DNA of 64,000 bases from JBLHZY01 sp050633265 (lineage in GTDB: Bacteria; Pseudomonadota; Alphaproteobacteria; Rhodobacterales; Rhodobacteraceae). A program made the position numbers and the translations under genes. The notes under the pieces are model-generated. The model saw only the letters and a list, made by a program, of their open reading frames with translations. It had not been told where the DNA came from and searched no databases. The stretch covers positions 23,383 through 87,382 of the forward strand of contig JBOEGE010000012.1 of NCBI GenBank assembly GCA_050633265.1, given 5' to 3'. Positions 8,747 to 17,565 of the stretch are shown in pieces; position 1 is the stretch's first letter, and each line of letters opens with the position of its first letter.

Positions 8747-9331
8747 TCAGTTATCCTGAGTGCCCATTTCATCGTCCATCTTTTCGTCAGAGGAGGAGGA
8801 GGGGGTGTTCATACGCTCAGCGGGCGCTTTCATTTCGTCAGGGGTCACTGCTCCATCTCCGTCCTTGTCTAGAAACTGGAACCGATCAACCATTCGATCG
8901 TGCATCATCTTGCCGTGCAGGGTCTCGAATTCTTCGAGGTTCAGCGCCCCATCGCCGTCCGTATCAGCCTCGGCGTGCATTGAGAGCAGTGAAACGCCTT
9001 CAGCACGAGAATGGCCCATCATCGACCCTTTCATAAGCGACATCATATCCTGATCCATCGCACCCATTTGGCCACCCGCTCCCATGCCGCCGCCCATCAT
9101 TGAGCCGTGCATCTGCATCATCATTTTCATCATACCTTGCATCATGGCGTGATGATCGCCCTCCATCATGCCCATTTGGCCTGCGGCGCCTCCCATTTCA
9201 GCGGGACTTTGGGTTACGACTTTATCCACGTCGGCATCTTCACCATCGTGATGGCCGGCATCGGCAAATGCGGAGCTTGTTGATGTGACAATCAAAGCAA
9301 GGGCAAGTGTGGTGTTGGTAAACTTAGACAT
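8747..9331 (-). CDS. Secreted Met-rich EF-hand protein
   Basis: A 194-residue periplasmic protein with signal peptide (MSKFTNTTLALALIVTSTSS, cleaved near AFA-DA). A long Met/His/Gly-rich region (about residues 50-115, with MMQGMMKMMMQMHGSMMGG) is followed by two EF-hand loops (DTDGDGALNLEE and DKDGDGAVTPDE). Clusters of methionine in exported proteins typically coordinate Cu(I) or Ag(I), so a copper-buffering role is inferred. It lies divergent from the two-component system at 9501, with direct-repeat sites between them. I do not know a named family for the whole chain. Confidence 0.8.
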   Translation of the reverse strand: MSKFTNTTLALALIVTSTSSAFADAGHHDGEDADVDKVVTQSPAEMGGAAGQMGMMEGDHHAMMQGMMKMMMQMHGSMMGGGMGAGGQMGAMDQDMMSLMKGSMMGHSRAEGVSLLSMHAEADTDGDGALNLEEFETLHGKMMHDRMVDRFQFLDKDGDGAVTPDEMKAPAERMNTPSSSSDEKMDDEMGTQDN

Positions 9332-9406
9332 CTGAGCCTCTCTTTTCATTTATTGGCCTCATTCACATTGGCATAAGAATTCGAAATGAAAGAACGCGCA
9401 CCCTCT

Positions 9407-9426
9407 TGATTGTATCCGTGTGTCGC
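9407..9426 (-). promoter_or_regulatory. Candidate response-regulator site, minus-strand promoter
   Basis: Read on the minus strand this is GCGACACACGGATACAATCA, two 10-bp units with ACA at the same phase. OmpR-type regulators bind direct repeats with about 10-bp period. Similar pairs lie at 9440-9459 and 20372-20391. Confidence 0.4.
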
Positions 9427-9439
9427 AACACCCGTCATT

Positions 9440-9459
9440 GATACAAACGGCGACAAAAA
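9440..9459 (+). promoter_or_regulatory. Candidate response-regulator site, plus-strand promoter
   Basis: GATACAAACGGCGACAAAAA consists of two 10-bp units (GATACA.., GCGACA..) upstream of the response-regulator gene. With the 9407-9426 site it occupies the divergent control region and suggests autoregulation. Confidence 0.4.
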
Positions 9460-9500
9460 AGGGTCTGACCACGCTTACGTGAATGACGTAGAAAGTATCC

Positions 9501-10223
9501 ATGACCAATCCACCACACATCCTCGTCGTTGACGATCATCAGCAAATTCGTGACAGCGTGACCCGCTATCTGGAAAAGAACGGATTACGGGCCACGTCTG
9601 CGAAAGATGCGCAGGATATGGACGTGAAACTAGCCAATGGACATTTCGATTTGATGGTTCTGGACGTCATGATGCCAGGCGAAAGTGGGCTTTCGGTTTG
9701 CCAACGGCTCGCATCCGACAAGAGCCTTCCGATCATCTTGTTGACTGCATTGGGCGAAGAAACCGACCGAATAGTGGGATTGGAAATTGGCGCTGACGAT
9801 TACATAGCAAAGCCCTTCAATCCGCGAGAGCTTTTGGCGCGGATCAAGGCTGTATTGCGCCGAGCACCTCAGGCTGAAACGGTGGCAGGTGCCCTCGCGG
9901 GCAAACTCATAAAATTTGCCCATCTGACCTTGGACGTTGATCGACAGGTCCTTCTGGGTGCTGAAGGTGAAGAAACTGCTCTGACAAGCGCCGATTTCAA
10001 ACTGCTTTTGGTGCTTCTAGAACGCCCGCGAGTGATCCTTAGCCGCGACCAACTTCTAGATCTAGCTGCGGGCCGCGCCGCAGGCCCCATGGATCGTAAA
10101 ATAGACAACCAAATCAGCCGTCTCCGGCGCAAGATAGAGCCCGACATCTTGCGACCCAAAATCATCAAGACTATCCGCAACGGCGGGTATTGCCTCTCCG
10201 TTGATGTTGAGGTGGAAGGATGA
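9501..10223 (+). CDS. OmpR-family response regulator
   Basis: A 240-residue DNA-binding regulator. The receiver domain has the acidic pair D11/D12, phosphoacceptor D55 (LMVLDVMMPGE), the LLTA switch and the conserved lysine in DDYIAKPFNP. The C-terminal winged-helix is seen in TSADFKLLLVLLERPRVILSRDQLL and RKIDNQISRLRRKIE. It overlaps the histidine kinase by 4 nt. Divergent orientation from a Met-rich exported protein suggests a metal or envelope stress response, but the stimulus is inferred. Confidence 0.93.
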   Translation: MTNPPHILVVDDHQQIRDSVTRYLEKNGLRATSAKDAQDMDVKLANGHFDLMVLDVMMPGESGLSVCQRLASDKSLPIILLTALGEETDRIVGLEIGADDYIAKPFNPRELLARIKAVLRRAPQAETVAGALAGKLIKFAHLTLDVDRQVLLGAEGEETALTSADFKLLLVLLERPRVILSRDQLLDLAAGRAAGPMDRKIDNQISRLRRKIEPDILRPKIIKTIRNGGYCLSVDVEVEG

Positions 10224-11629
10224 AGCTAGGCCTAATAAACACTTTGCGGGTTCAGCTGGTTATTCTGGTGGTCGCAGCGCTCACAGCGGCTCAACTCATA
10301 AGCCTGTGGTTTTTCGCCGACGAACGCAGTTTAGCTGTCCGTGCGGCCCTCGGGTTTGAAGCCGCAGGCCGCGCTGCCAATGTTGCGCGCCTCATCGAAG
10401 AAGCACCCGAAGACCTACGTCTATCTGTACTGCGCGCTGCAAATTCGCCGCTTGTACGATTTGACCTCGCTAGTGAAGCAATCGTTCAACACACGGACCA
10501 TTCGGATGGCGGGTTGGTTGAAGCTCGAATTCGCGCATTGCTGGATGATGACTACAGTCGAGATATTCGCGTTGAACTGCACGAAATCGAGGGCCAAATT
10601 CTTCCATTGCCGCATCTTTCGCAAGAAATGGCCGAGATGCATATGGCCATGATGCGCGGTGAGCTCTCGGCAGTTGAAATGAACCTGTCTATCGCGATTG
10701 CAGGTGGATCTTGGTTGAATGTGGGGACCCGCTTCGAACGCCCCCCAATCCAATGGCCTGTCTACTCGATGTTGACCTTCGCGCTATCAGCCGCAGCAAT
10801 CTTGGTCGCAATATTCTGGTTCTTGATGACTCGCTTGACCGGGCCATTGAGGCGCTTGGTTGGCGCGGCTGACCGGCTCGGTCGAGGCGAAGACATTACA
10901 GACTTGCCAATGGTTGGTCCAACAGAGGTGCGAGACCTAACTGCAACGTTCAATCGCATGCAGGAGCGGCTTACCCGCTTCGTAGCAGACCGAACCCGAC
11001 TGTTGGCAGCCCTTGGCCACGATCTTCGATCTCCCCTAACTGCAATGCGTGTCCAAGCCGAAATGGTGGATGACGAAGAAACCCGAGATAGTCTTGTGGC
11101 TTCTGTCGAGGAAATGCAGTCGATGGTGGAAGCCACTCTAACATTTGCGCGTGGCCTCGCTGGCTCTGAGGAGCCGGAACATGTGATTATTGGTGATTTT
11201 TTGAAAGCATTGAAGTCGGATATGATCACACACTTCGATCTGGAGGTTGGGCCTATGATTGAGGCCCGGATCCGACCTCACGCACTCAGGCGTGCTTTGC
11301 GCAATGTCATCGAAAATGCTGATCGCTATGGTGGAAAAACGCGCGTCACTTTTCATAGTCGATCCGACGAGTTCATCATTGCTGTAGACGACAGCGGCCC
11401 AGGAATCCCCGCTCCAGAACTAGAACGTGTCTTTGATCCTTTCTTCCGTCTTGAACAATCCCGTTCTCTGGAAACGGGTGGGCATGGGTTGGGCCTATCC
11501 ATTGCAAGAACAATCGTTCGCGCCCATGGCGGCGATATTTCATTGTCAAACAGGGATGAGGGGGGACTGCGCGCTACGATCGCAATCCCATTGGCGAACG
11601 ACCAACCGATTGAAAAGGGACAGAAATGA
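10220..11629 (+). CDS. Sensor histidine kinase
   Basis: A 469-residue inner-membrane sensor kinase. TM1 lies near residues 13-32, a periplasmic domain at 33-178, TM2 near 180-203, and a HAMP linker follows. Phosphoacceptor H267 is in LGHDLRSPLTAMR, and the N, G1 and G2 boxes are NVIENADRYG, DDSGPGIP and GGHGLGLSIA. The periplasmic part contains a methionine cluster at 137-145 (MAEMHMAMM), a plausible Cu(I)/Ag(I) ligand set. It is translationally coupled to the response regulator and to the small downstream gene. Confidence 0.93.
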   Translation: MKLGLINTLRVQLVILVVAALTAAQLISLWFFADERSLAVRAALGFEAAGRAANVARLIEEAPEDLRLSVLRAANSPLVRFDLASEAIVQHTDHSDGGLVEARIRALLDDDYSRDIRVELHEIEGQILPLPHLSQEMAEMHMAMMRGELSAVEMNLSIAIAGGSWLNVGTRFERPPIQWPVYSMLTFALSAAAILVAIFWFLMTRLTGPLRRLVGAADRLGRGEDITDLPMVGPTEVRDLTATFNRMQERLTRFVADRTRLLAALGHDLRSPLTAMRVQAEMVDDEETRDSLVASVEEMQSMVEATLTFARGLAGSEEPEHVIIGDFLKALKSDMITHFDLEVGPMIEARIRPHALRRALRNVIENADRYGGKTRVTFHSRSDEFIIAVDDSGPGIPAPELERVFDPFFRLEQSRSLETGGHGLGLSIARTIVRAHGGDISLSNRDEGGLRATIAIPLANDQPIEKGQK

Positions 11630-11856
11630 TACAGAAACCCATTGCACTTTCGTTTGCTGCTGCCTTTGTCGCAAACGTGGCTTACGCGAATAACACCATA
11701 GATCTGGTCAAAGTGGCAGATCACATTTTCTGGAAGGGAGGATTGGGCGCGTTCTCCATTCTTCTTCTCTGGGGAGCAATGATCGCATTGGTTTCGGCGG
11801 CGATGCACTTTTGTGCTGCTCCAACCAAAACAGAACGTCATCCTCGCAGGGAATAA
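11626..11856 (+). CDS. Small membrane protein of unknown function
   Basis: A 76-residue protein with a signal-like N-terminus (MIQKPIALSFAAAFVANVAYA), one transmembrane helix (about residues 41-62) and a basic tail with a single Cys-Ala-Ala. It overlaps the kinase stop by 4 nt (ATGA), so it is probably translated with the two-component pair. I do not recognise a family. It could be an accessory to the kinase. Confidence 0.6.
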   Translation: MIQKPIALSFAAAFVANVAYANNTIDLVKVADHIFWKGGLGAFSILLLWGAMIALVSAAMHFCAAPTKTERHPRRE

Positions 11857-11974
11857 GCATTTCCAATTTCCGTTGTAAAAATGAGAGCTAGGCAGCGCAG
11901 TTCTTGACGCACGCTAAGCGGCAATCGTTGCCTTTCTTCATAGGACTTAACTCACATAGAATTGGGACAGCAAC

Positions 11975-13981
11975 ATGACACCCGAAATCGGCCACTTTGC
12001 GCTTGCTCTCGCCTTTGCATTGGCTTTGGTCCAAAGCGTACTTCCGCTTGTTGGCGCCAATCGAGGAAATCTCCTATGGATGCACTCCGCGCGCACGACC
12101 TCTATCGGACAGTTTATTCTGGTTGGCATAGCCTTTGGCGCCTTGATGCGCAGCTTTATCGTTAGCGACTTTACTGTTCTCAACGTTGCTTCAAACTCTC
12201 ATTCACTCAAACCCATGCTGTACAAAATTGCGGGGACTTGGGGCAGCCACGAAGGATCTCTCTTGTTGTGGGTCCTAATCCTGACCTTGTTTGGCGCCGC
12301 TGTGTCCTTGTTTGGTTCCAATATTCCTAGCTCTTTGAAAGCCCGAACGCTCGCTGTGCAAGCATGGATAAGCGTTGGCTTTTTGTCATTCATGCTGTTC
12401 ACATCAAATCCGTTTACGCGCGTATTTCCACCACCCACGGACGGAAATGATCTTAACCCACTCTTGCAAGATGTTGGCCTAGCTCTGCATCCACCATTTC
12501 TCTATCTAGGCTATGTTGGGTTTTCGATTGTATTTTCCTTTGCCGTAGCCGCCTTACTTGAGGGCCGAGTCGATGCTGCGTGGGCCCGCTGGGTTCGCCC
12601 GTGGACGCTCGCGGCTTGGATTTGCTTAACGGCCGGGATCGTTCTTGGCTCTTGGTGGGCATACTATGAACTCGGTTGGGGTGGTTGGTGGTTCTGGGAC
12701 CCGGTTGAGAACGTAAGTTTCATGCCTTGGCTTCTTGGTACCGCGCTCCTTCATTCTGCGATTGTAACCGAAAAGCGTGACGCCTTCAAAAGCTGGACAA
12801 TTTTGCTAGCGATCCTAACCTTTTCACTCTCATTGCTGGGAACCTTCGTAGTGCGCTCTGGTCTATTGACCTCGGTCCACGCTTTTGCAGTAGATCCGGA
12901 GCGCGGTCTCTACATTCTGGCTCTGCTCGCCCTCTCGATCGGCGGCTCGTTGGCACTTTATGCATGGCGTGCGCCAATGATGGAGGCTGGTGGGATTTTC
13001 AAACCAATCAGTCGCGAAGCTGGGTTGTTGGTGAACAATCTGATCCTTACCACCGCGACAGGAACTGTTCTGTTCGGCACTCTTTACCCACTATTTCTTG
13101 AAGCCATCACAGGAGACAAAATCTCAGTCGGGGCTCCCTTCTTCAATGCAACCTTCGTTCCCATGATGTTGCCCCTTGTACTTTTCATGGGGGTGGGCCC
13201 ATTCCTAAGTTGGAAACGCGCCGACTTAGCCGGTGTGTACCAGCGCCTAAAATACGTTGCTCTGGCGTCGATCATCGCGACCCCGATTGTTTGGTACATT
13301 CAGAAAGGGGGCCCGCTTCTAGCGCATTTTTCGATCATGCTGGCGACTTGGCTCTTGCTCGCGACGCTACGAGAATGGGGCATTCGAATTCGCCTTTTTG
13401 AGGCGCCTATTTCGGAGACATTGCGCCGGGCTCGCAACTTACCACGAGCATCTCATGGAATGACTATGGCCCACGCGGGTCTGGCGATTGCGATGCTCGG
13501 TATGATTGGATCCAGTGCCTGGAAGTCTGAAGAAATCGTGTTTGTAGCTCCGGGAACCACAATCGAGATTGCTGGATTTGATGTCACTTTTGAAGGCGTG
13601 GAGCGGGTGAGGGGCCCAAATTATTTTGCGGATCGCGGCACGTTAGCAGTCTCTCGCAATGGGCAGAGCATTGACACGTTGCGTCCAGAAAGACGCTATT
13701 ATCCGATTGCGGACAGTACGACGACTGAAAGCGCTATTCGCTCAACGCTTGCAGGCGATCTCTACGCATCAATCAGCGAGCCCGCGACAGAGAATGCCGA
13801 GCAAAGCGACGCGTGGACTCTTCGTATCCTGTATGAGCCTTTGGTCAATCTTATTTGGTTGGGAAGTAGCCTTCTAATCATTGGCGGGGCGCTATCCCTT
13901 TCAGATCGGCGACTTAGAGTAGGCGCACCAAAACGCACTCGCGCATCTTCAGCGCCGTCAACGCAGGCGGAAAAGGCATGA
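11975..13981 (+). CDS. ccmF: Cytochrome c maturation heme lyase CcmF
   Basis: A 668-residue polytopic membrane protein that attaches heme to apocytochrome c with CcmH and CcmI. It shows GTWGSHEGSLLLWVLIL, the periplasmic WWD heme-binding motif (WGGWWFWDPVENVSFMPWLLGTALLHS, about residues 230-256) and many hydrophobic segments. Length matches the family. It heads ccmF-ccmG-ccmH-ccmI with 4-nt or 1-nt overlaps. ccmABCDE are not in this window, so heme export and the CcmE chaperone must come from elsewhere. Confidence 0.95.
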   Translation: MTPEIGHFALALAFALALVQSVLPLVGANRGNLLWMHSARTTSIGQFILVGIAFGALMRSFIVSDFTVLNVASNSHSLKPMLYKIAGTWGSHEGSLLLWVLILTLFGAAVSLFGSNIPSSLKARTLAVQAWISVGFLSFMLFTSNPFTRVFPPPTDGNDLNPLLQDVGLALHPPFLYLGYVGFSIVFSFAVAALLEGRVDAAWARWVRPWTLAAWICLTAGIVLGSWWAYYELGWGGWWFWDPVENVSFMPWLLGTALLHSAIVTEKRDAFKSWTILLAILTFSLSLLGTFVVRSGLLTSVHAFAVDPERGLYILALLALSIGGSLALYAWRAPMMEAGGIFKPISREAGLLVNNLILTTATGTVLFGTLYPLFLEAITGDKISVGAPFFNATFVPMMLPLVLFMGVGPFLSWKRADLAGVYQRLKYVALASIIATPIVWYIQKGGPLLAHFSIMLATWLLLATLREWGIRIRLFEAPISETLRRARNLPRASHGMTMAHAGLAIAMLGMIGSSAWKSEEIVFVAPGTTIEIAGFDVTFEGVERVRGPNYFADRGTLAVSRNGQSIDTLRPERRYYPIADSTTTESAIRSTLAGDLYASISEPATENAEQSDAWTLRILYEPLVNLIWLGSSLLIIGGALSLSDRRLRVGAPKRTRASSAPSTQAEKA

Positions 13982-14541
13982 TACGAATACTGGCATTGCT
14001 TCCCTTATCAATTGCAGTCATCTTTGGGGGTTTCTTTCTTTGGGGGCTAAACCCGGATCGGGATCCAAACGAAGTCCCATCCGTACTAATCGCACAACCA
14101 GCGCCAGCATTTGAGCTAGATCCGGTGGTCGGGCTGCACACCCCCGGCTTGTCACGATCTGACCTCGTCGGAACTGAAACTGCAGTGGTCATGAATGTCT
14201 TTGCGTCTTGGTGTGTGCCTTGTCGTGCAGAACATGCGGTTCTCACAAGTTTGGCCGAGAAAGACGGCATCCGCCTCTTTGGGATTAATTACAAAGACAA
14301 GCCTGAAGACGCGATCCGTTGGTTGGCGGAGCTGGGTAACCCTTATGAACGTATTGGCTCCGACCTTTCAGGGCGGGCCGGAATTGAGTGGGGAATCTCC
14401 GGGGTCCCTGAAACATTCATAATTAACACAGACGGTACCGTACTATTTCGGCATGTAGGCCCGATCGTGGGCGAGGGAGCCATTGGAAAGTTTCGCGAAG
14501 CTTTGCGTCAAGCGGGCGCATTGCCCAGGGGGGGCTTTTAA
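13978..14541 (+). CDS. ccmG: Thiol:disulfide oxidoreductase CcmG/DsbE
   Basis: A 187-residue membrane-anchored thioredoxin-fold protein that reduces the apocytochrome c CxxCH cysteines before heme attachment. An N-terminal anchor (residues 1-23) precedes the WCVPC active site (NVFASWCVPCRAEH). The CcmG-specific acidic loop region (GINYKDKPEDAIRWL) and the cis-proline segment GVPETFIIN follow. Start overlaps the ccmF stop (ATGA). Confidence 0.95.
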   Translation: MIRILALLPLSIAVIFGGFFLWGLNPDRDPNEVPSVLIAQPAPAFELDPVVGLHTPGLSRSDLVGTETAVVMNVFASWCVPCRAEHAVLTSLAEKDGIRLFGINYKDKPEDAIRWLAELGNPYERIGSDLSGRAGIEWGISGVPETFIINTDGTVLFRHVGPIVGEGAIGKFREALRQAGALPRGGF

Positions 14542-15014
14542 TGCTGAAACTTCTTACTCTTCTTGTCGCTTTAGCTCTACCATTTGCAGCTGCTGCAGTC
14601 GAACCGGACGAAATTCTATCCGACCCAGTCTTGGAGGCGCGTGCACGTGAGGTATCAAAGGGGCTTCGATGCGTCGTTTGCCTAAACCAGGACATCGATA
14701 GTTCAAACGCAGGAGTTGCGCGTGACCTGCGCTTGCTCGTTCGCGAACGGATTGTCGCCGGAGACAGCAACGATGAAGCGCTGTCCTTCATTCAAGCACG
14801 CTATGGAGACTATGTGTTGCTGAAACCTCCGTACAACGCAAAAACATATGTATTGTGGTTGGCCCCCCCAGCAATGCTTTTGATCGCTTTGGGAGTGGGA
14901 TTGGCAACTTTATTGGGCCGGCGGAAGACACCAAAACTTCGCGGACTGAATGTTGCAGAAGAACATGAGATCAACCAGTTTATTGAACGCCAGAAGAAAG
15001 GAGACAACAAATGA
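14541..15014 (+). CDS. ccmH: Cytochrome c maturation protein CcmH
   Basis: A 157-residue protein with a cleavable signal, the LRCxxC redox motif (GLRCVVCLNQDIDSSNA, about residues 45-61), the helical RLLVRERI..GDSNDEALSFIQARYGDYVLLKPP segment and a C-terminal transmembrane helix. It holds the apocytochrome thiols for the CcmF/CcmI heme-ligation complex. It overlaps ccmG by one base and ccmI by 4 nt. Confidence 0.94.
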   Translation: MLKLLTLLVALALPFAAAAVEPDEILSDPVLEARAREVSKGLRCVVCLNQDIDSSNAGVARDLRLLVRERIVAGDSNDEALSFIQARYGDYVLLKPPYNAKTYVLWLAPPAMLLIALGVGLATLLGRRKTPKLRGLNVAEEHEINQFIERQKKGDNK

Positions 15015-16171
15015 TCTTCGCATGGATGATTGTGCTGATTGCATTATCGATTGGCTTTGTTGTTTTGCCACTTGCCAAAATGAGCCACTCTTTGCCCGCA
15101 CGTCAAGATTCAACACCTGCTGTCTTGGTTGATCAACTCGAGGAGGTCAAACGCGATCAGGACCGAGGTTTGATATCGGCGTCAGAGGCCACAGCCGCGC
15201 AGCAGGAGATCAAAAGACGCATTTTGGCCGCGGCCCGACGTGCCACATCTGAACCCATGCTAGACAATACAAGTGGGCGTAGCGCTCTACTTCTCGCCGC
15301 AGTTTTTGTGCCCCTCTTGGCCATAGGCTACTACGTAAGTATGGGGTCTCCAAGTGTTGCAAGTCTTGCCTTCGTGGATCGTCAGGCTGAGCGCATCGAA
15401 CAGCGAAAGATCGCCGAATTAACGGAGAAGCTTTATGAGCGTCTGATAACCGATCCCGAGGGTGGCGCGTCAGAGGGTTGGATGTTGCTCGGACAGACCT
15501 ATTACCGAATGGGTGAATACACGCAGGCTGCAGCTGCGTTCGAGACCGTATCCAAACGTGATGACGCGACCTCGACAACATTTTCCATGATGGCAGAAGC
15601 GTTGATCCGCAAAGAAAAGGGCATCGTTACGCCGAAAGCTATATCTGCGATTGATAGATCGATCGAGTTGAACCCCGAAAACCCCGCCGGCGCCTTTTAC
15701 AAGGCTATGGCCATGGCACAGTTCGGCGAGGAAGCTGAGGCTCATGCGCTCTTAGTGTCGCATCTAGAGTCCGCTGATGGGTTCAAACCCTGGATGGAAG
15801 CATTTGTAGAACAAGCCAACGACATTGCCAAAACATCGGGACTGGCGCCGATTTCTCTCGCAGATTACGCACCAGCATTGAACGGCGGTACCGGCCCCTC
15901 GGCGGATGACGTTGCTGCGGCCAGTGAGATGAGTGCTGAGGAACGCGGAGACTTCATTCGAGCCATGGTGAATCGGCTGGCAGAACGGCTCGAAGAAAGC
16001 CCCGACGACCTAGATGGTTGGTTGCGGTTGGCGAATGCCTATACGGTCTTAGGGGAGCAGAAAAATGCGATAGCCGCCTATGAAAGTGCTACAAGTTTGC
16101 TATCCAGTATAGCGCCCAGCGACCCCCGCCACAAAATTGTTGAGCAGGCTCTATCCACATTGCAAGAGTAG
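15011..16171 (+). CDS. ccmI: Cytochrome c maturation protein CcmI
   Basis: A 386-residue protein with two N-terminal membrane segments (residues 3-22 and about 93-112) and a TPR-rich periplasmic domain (GGASEGWMLLGQTYYRMGEYTQAAAAFE and DDLDGWLRLANAYTVLGEQKNAIAAYE). CcmI presents apocytochrome c C-termini to CcmF/CcmH. It closes the ccmFGHI operon; the next gene follows after 205 bp. Confidence 0.92.
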   Translation: MIFAWMIVLIALSIGFVVLPLAKMSHSLPARQDSTPAVLVDQLEEVKRDQDRGLISASEATAAQQEIKRRILAAARRATSEPMLDNTSGRSALLLAAVFVPLLAIGYYVSMGSPSVASLAFVDRQAERIEQRKIAELTEKLYERLITDPEGGASEGWMLLGQTYYRMGEYTQAAAAFETVSKRDDATSTTFSMMAEALIRKEKGIVTPKAISAIDRSIELNPENPAGAFYKAMAMAQFGEEAEAHALLVSHLESADGFKPWMEAFVEQANDIAKTSGLAPISLADYAPALNGGTGPSADDVAAASEMSAEERGDFIRAMVNRLAERLEESPDDLDGWLRLANAYTVLGEQKNAIAAYESATSLLSSIAPSDPRHKIVEQALSTLQE

Positions 16172-16376
16172 GGCGTTCAGGAGTGCACTGGGCTAACTAC
16201 TCTTGCGGCTGACGCACCAAGACTATGGTGCCCACTTTAGTGTCAATTAATCGCACACAAAATGCCTCGCATTGGGACATCCAAGTTGTTGAAATTTTGC
16301 GGTCTTCACTCCGAAAGCACTGGTTTTTTGGCCAAAAACGAAGCACTGTAAGAATGGCACATTAAGGATCAAAACC

Positions 16377-16673
16377 ATGAAAAAATCATCTGTTCTGTTG
16401 GGAGGAGCGCTCATCCTACTGGCGTCTTGTGAGACCTACGAAAACGGAATGCTAATCTCGTCGACTGGCTTCATCAAGGAACTGCCCGAAGGTGTTCTGT
16501 CTATCGTAGCGCCTAACCAAGACCTCACCGCAGTGCGCATTGATCCAACCGATGGGTGCCTTGAATACCGCCACATTGGTCCAGTCGAAACAACCTTCCT
16601 CCCACTGAGATCGGTAAAAGAACAACCGATTTGCACCCAGCGTCTAGATTCCGATGGGACTGCACCCAATTGA
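16377..16673 (+). CDS. Small lipoprotein of unknown function
   Basis: A 98-residue protein with a clear lipoprotein signal: KKSS, a hydrophobic stretch, and lipobox LASC with Cys18. The mature part has no motif I recognise; it contains two further cysteines (GCLEY and PICTQ) that may form a disulfide. It is preceded by a separate 205-bp gap after ccmI and converges on the L,D-transpeptidase gene. Confidence 0.7.
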   Translation: MKKSSVLLGGALILLASCETYENGMLISSTGFIKELPEGVLSIVAPNQDLTAVRIDPTDGCLEYRHIGPVETTFLPLRSVKEQPICTQRLDSDGTAPN

Positions 16674-16683
16674 TCAATTCGGA

Positions 16684-17349
16684 TCAGCTTCGAGCCGATA
16701 CCGTCCCATCAGGCGGATAAAGGTAAGCAGTCGACCCTTTCAAGACATGATCATAAAGGCCATTGATATGGGCCATAACCATACGAACACAGCCCGAGCT
16801 GGCTCGGCCTCCAATTGACCGAGGGCTGGGAGTTCCGTGGATGCGGAGGTAGGTATCTCTGTTACCTACATATAGATACAAAGCGCGCGAGCCTAACGGA
16901 TTTGTCGGCCCACCACTCATACCATCCGCATGACGCTCGTACAGACCTGGATCTCGCTTGATCATAGCTGCAGTTGGCGTCCAAGTCGGCCATTTAGCCT
17001 TTCGTTGAATCGTATAGGTCCCAGGCTCATAGAGATTTCCTCGCGCAATCGCGACACCATATCTCATCGCAGTGCCATCCTCACGAATGTGATACAAATA
17101 CCTCGCTACAGCATCGACGTGGATATCACCGACTTTCAAACCGGGATTAGCCTCAACAATTCTAGGTAAAAAACGTGGATGCAGCCCCCACAGATTTGTT
17201 GTCTCCGGGTCATAGTTTTTTGGCGTAATCTGCGCATCCCATCTGGACCACTTAGAACGATCAGATATCGGCGATGCAAAACTGGCGCTCGCGATTGGTG
17301 TAGAAAATAGGGCGGCAGTCGAGCAAATGAAGTGGCGTCGGGTTAACAT
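16684..17349 (-). CDS. L,D-transpeptidase (YkuD family), exported
   Basis: A 221-residue protein with an exported N-terminus (MLTRRHFICSTAALFSTPIASA) and a YkuD catalytic domain. The active-site motif is IHGTPSPRSIGGRASSGCVRM, with nucleophilic Cys and the flanking Ser, Gly and Arg. The enzyme would form 3-3 peptidoglycan cross-links or anchor proteins to peptidoglycan. It is one of three YkuD-type genes in this window (also 20477 and 44413). Confidence 0.9.
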   Translation of the reverse strand: MLTRRHFICSTAALFSTPIASASFASPISDRSKWSRWDAQITPKNYDPETTNLWGLHPRFLPRIVEANPGLKVGDIHVDAVARYLYHIREDGTAMRYGVAIARGNLYEPGTYTIQRKAKWPTWTPTAAMIKRDPGLYERHADGMSGGPTNPLGSRALYLYVGNRDTYLRIHGTPSPRSIGGRASSGCVRMVMAHINGLYDHVLKGSTAYLYPPDGTVSARS

Positions 17350-17565
17350 AAATGTGCGTTCCTTAAGTCAGTCAATTTTTTTGGTTGGGTACTAGGTTAC
17401 GTATGATCAACCGTGAAACCAATAACATAGCCGTGATTACAAGAAGGTGATTGCGATATTGAGACCTTTACACGTGTCACAGCTCTTCGACATTCGACCG
17501 CGGTGCATTCATTGACATCATCACATTCCCCCCCAACTTTGTTATTCATTCAGACTATTCTCGCT

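Noticed and set aside
8990..9200. Possible DNA repeat or CRISPR-like array
   Set aside because: The repetitive look comes from ATG-rich codons of the Met-rich protein; there are no regular repeat-spacer units.
16674..16683. Terminator between the lipoprotein and L,D-transpeptidase genes
   Set aside because: Only a short imperfect TGATCA/GGATCA pairing and no T-run are visible.
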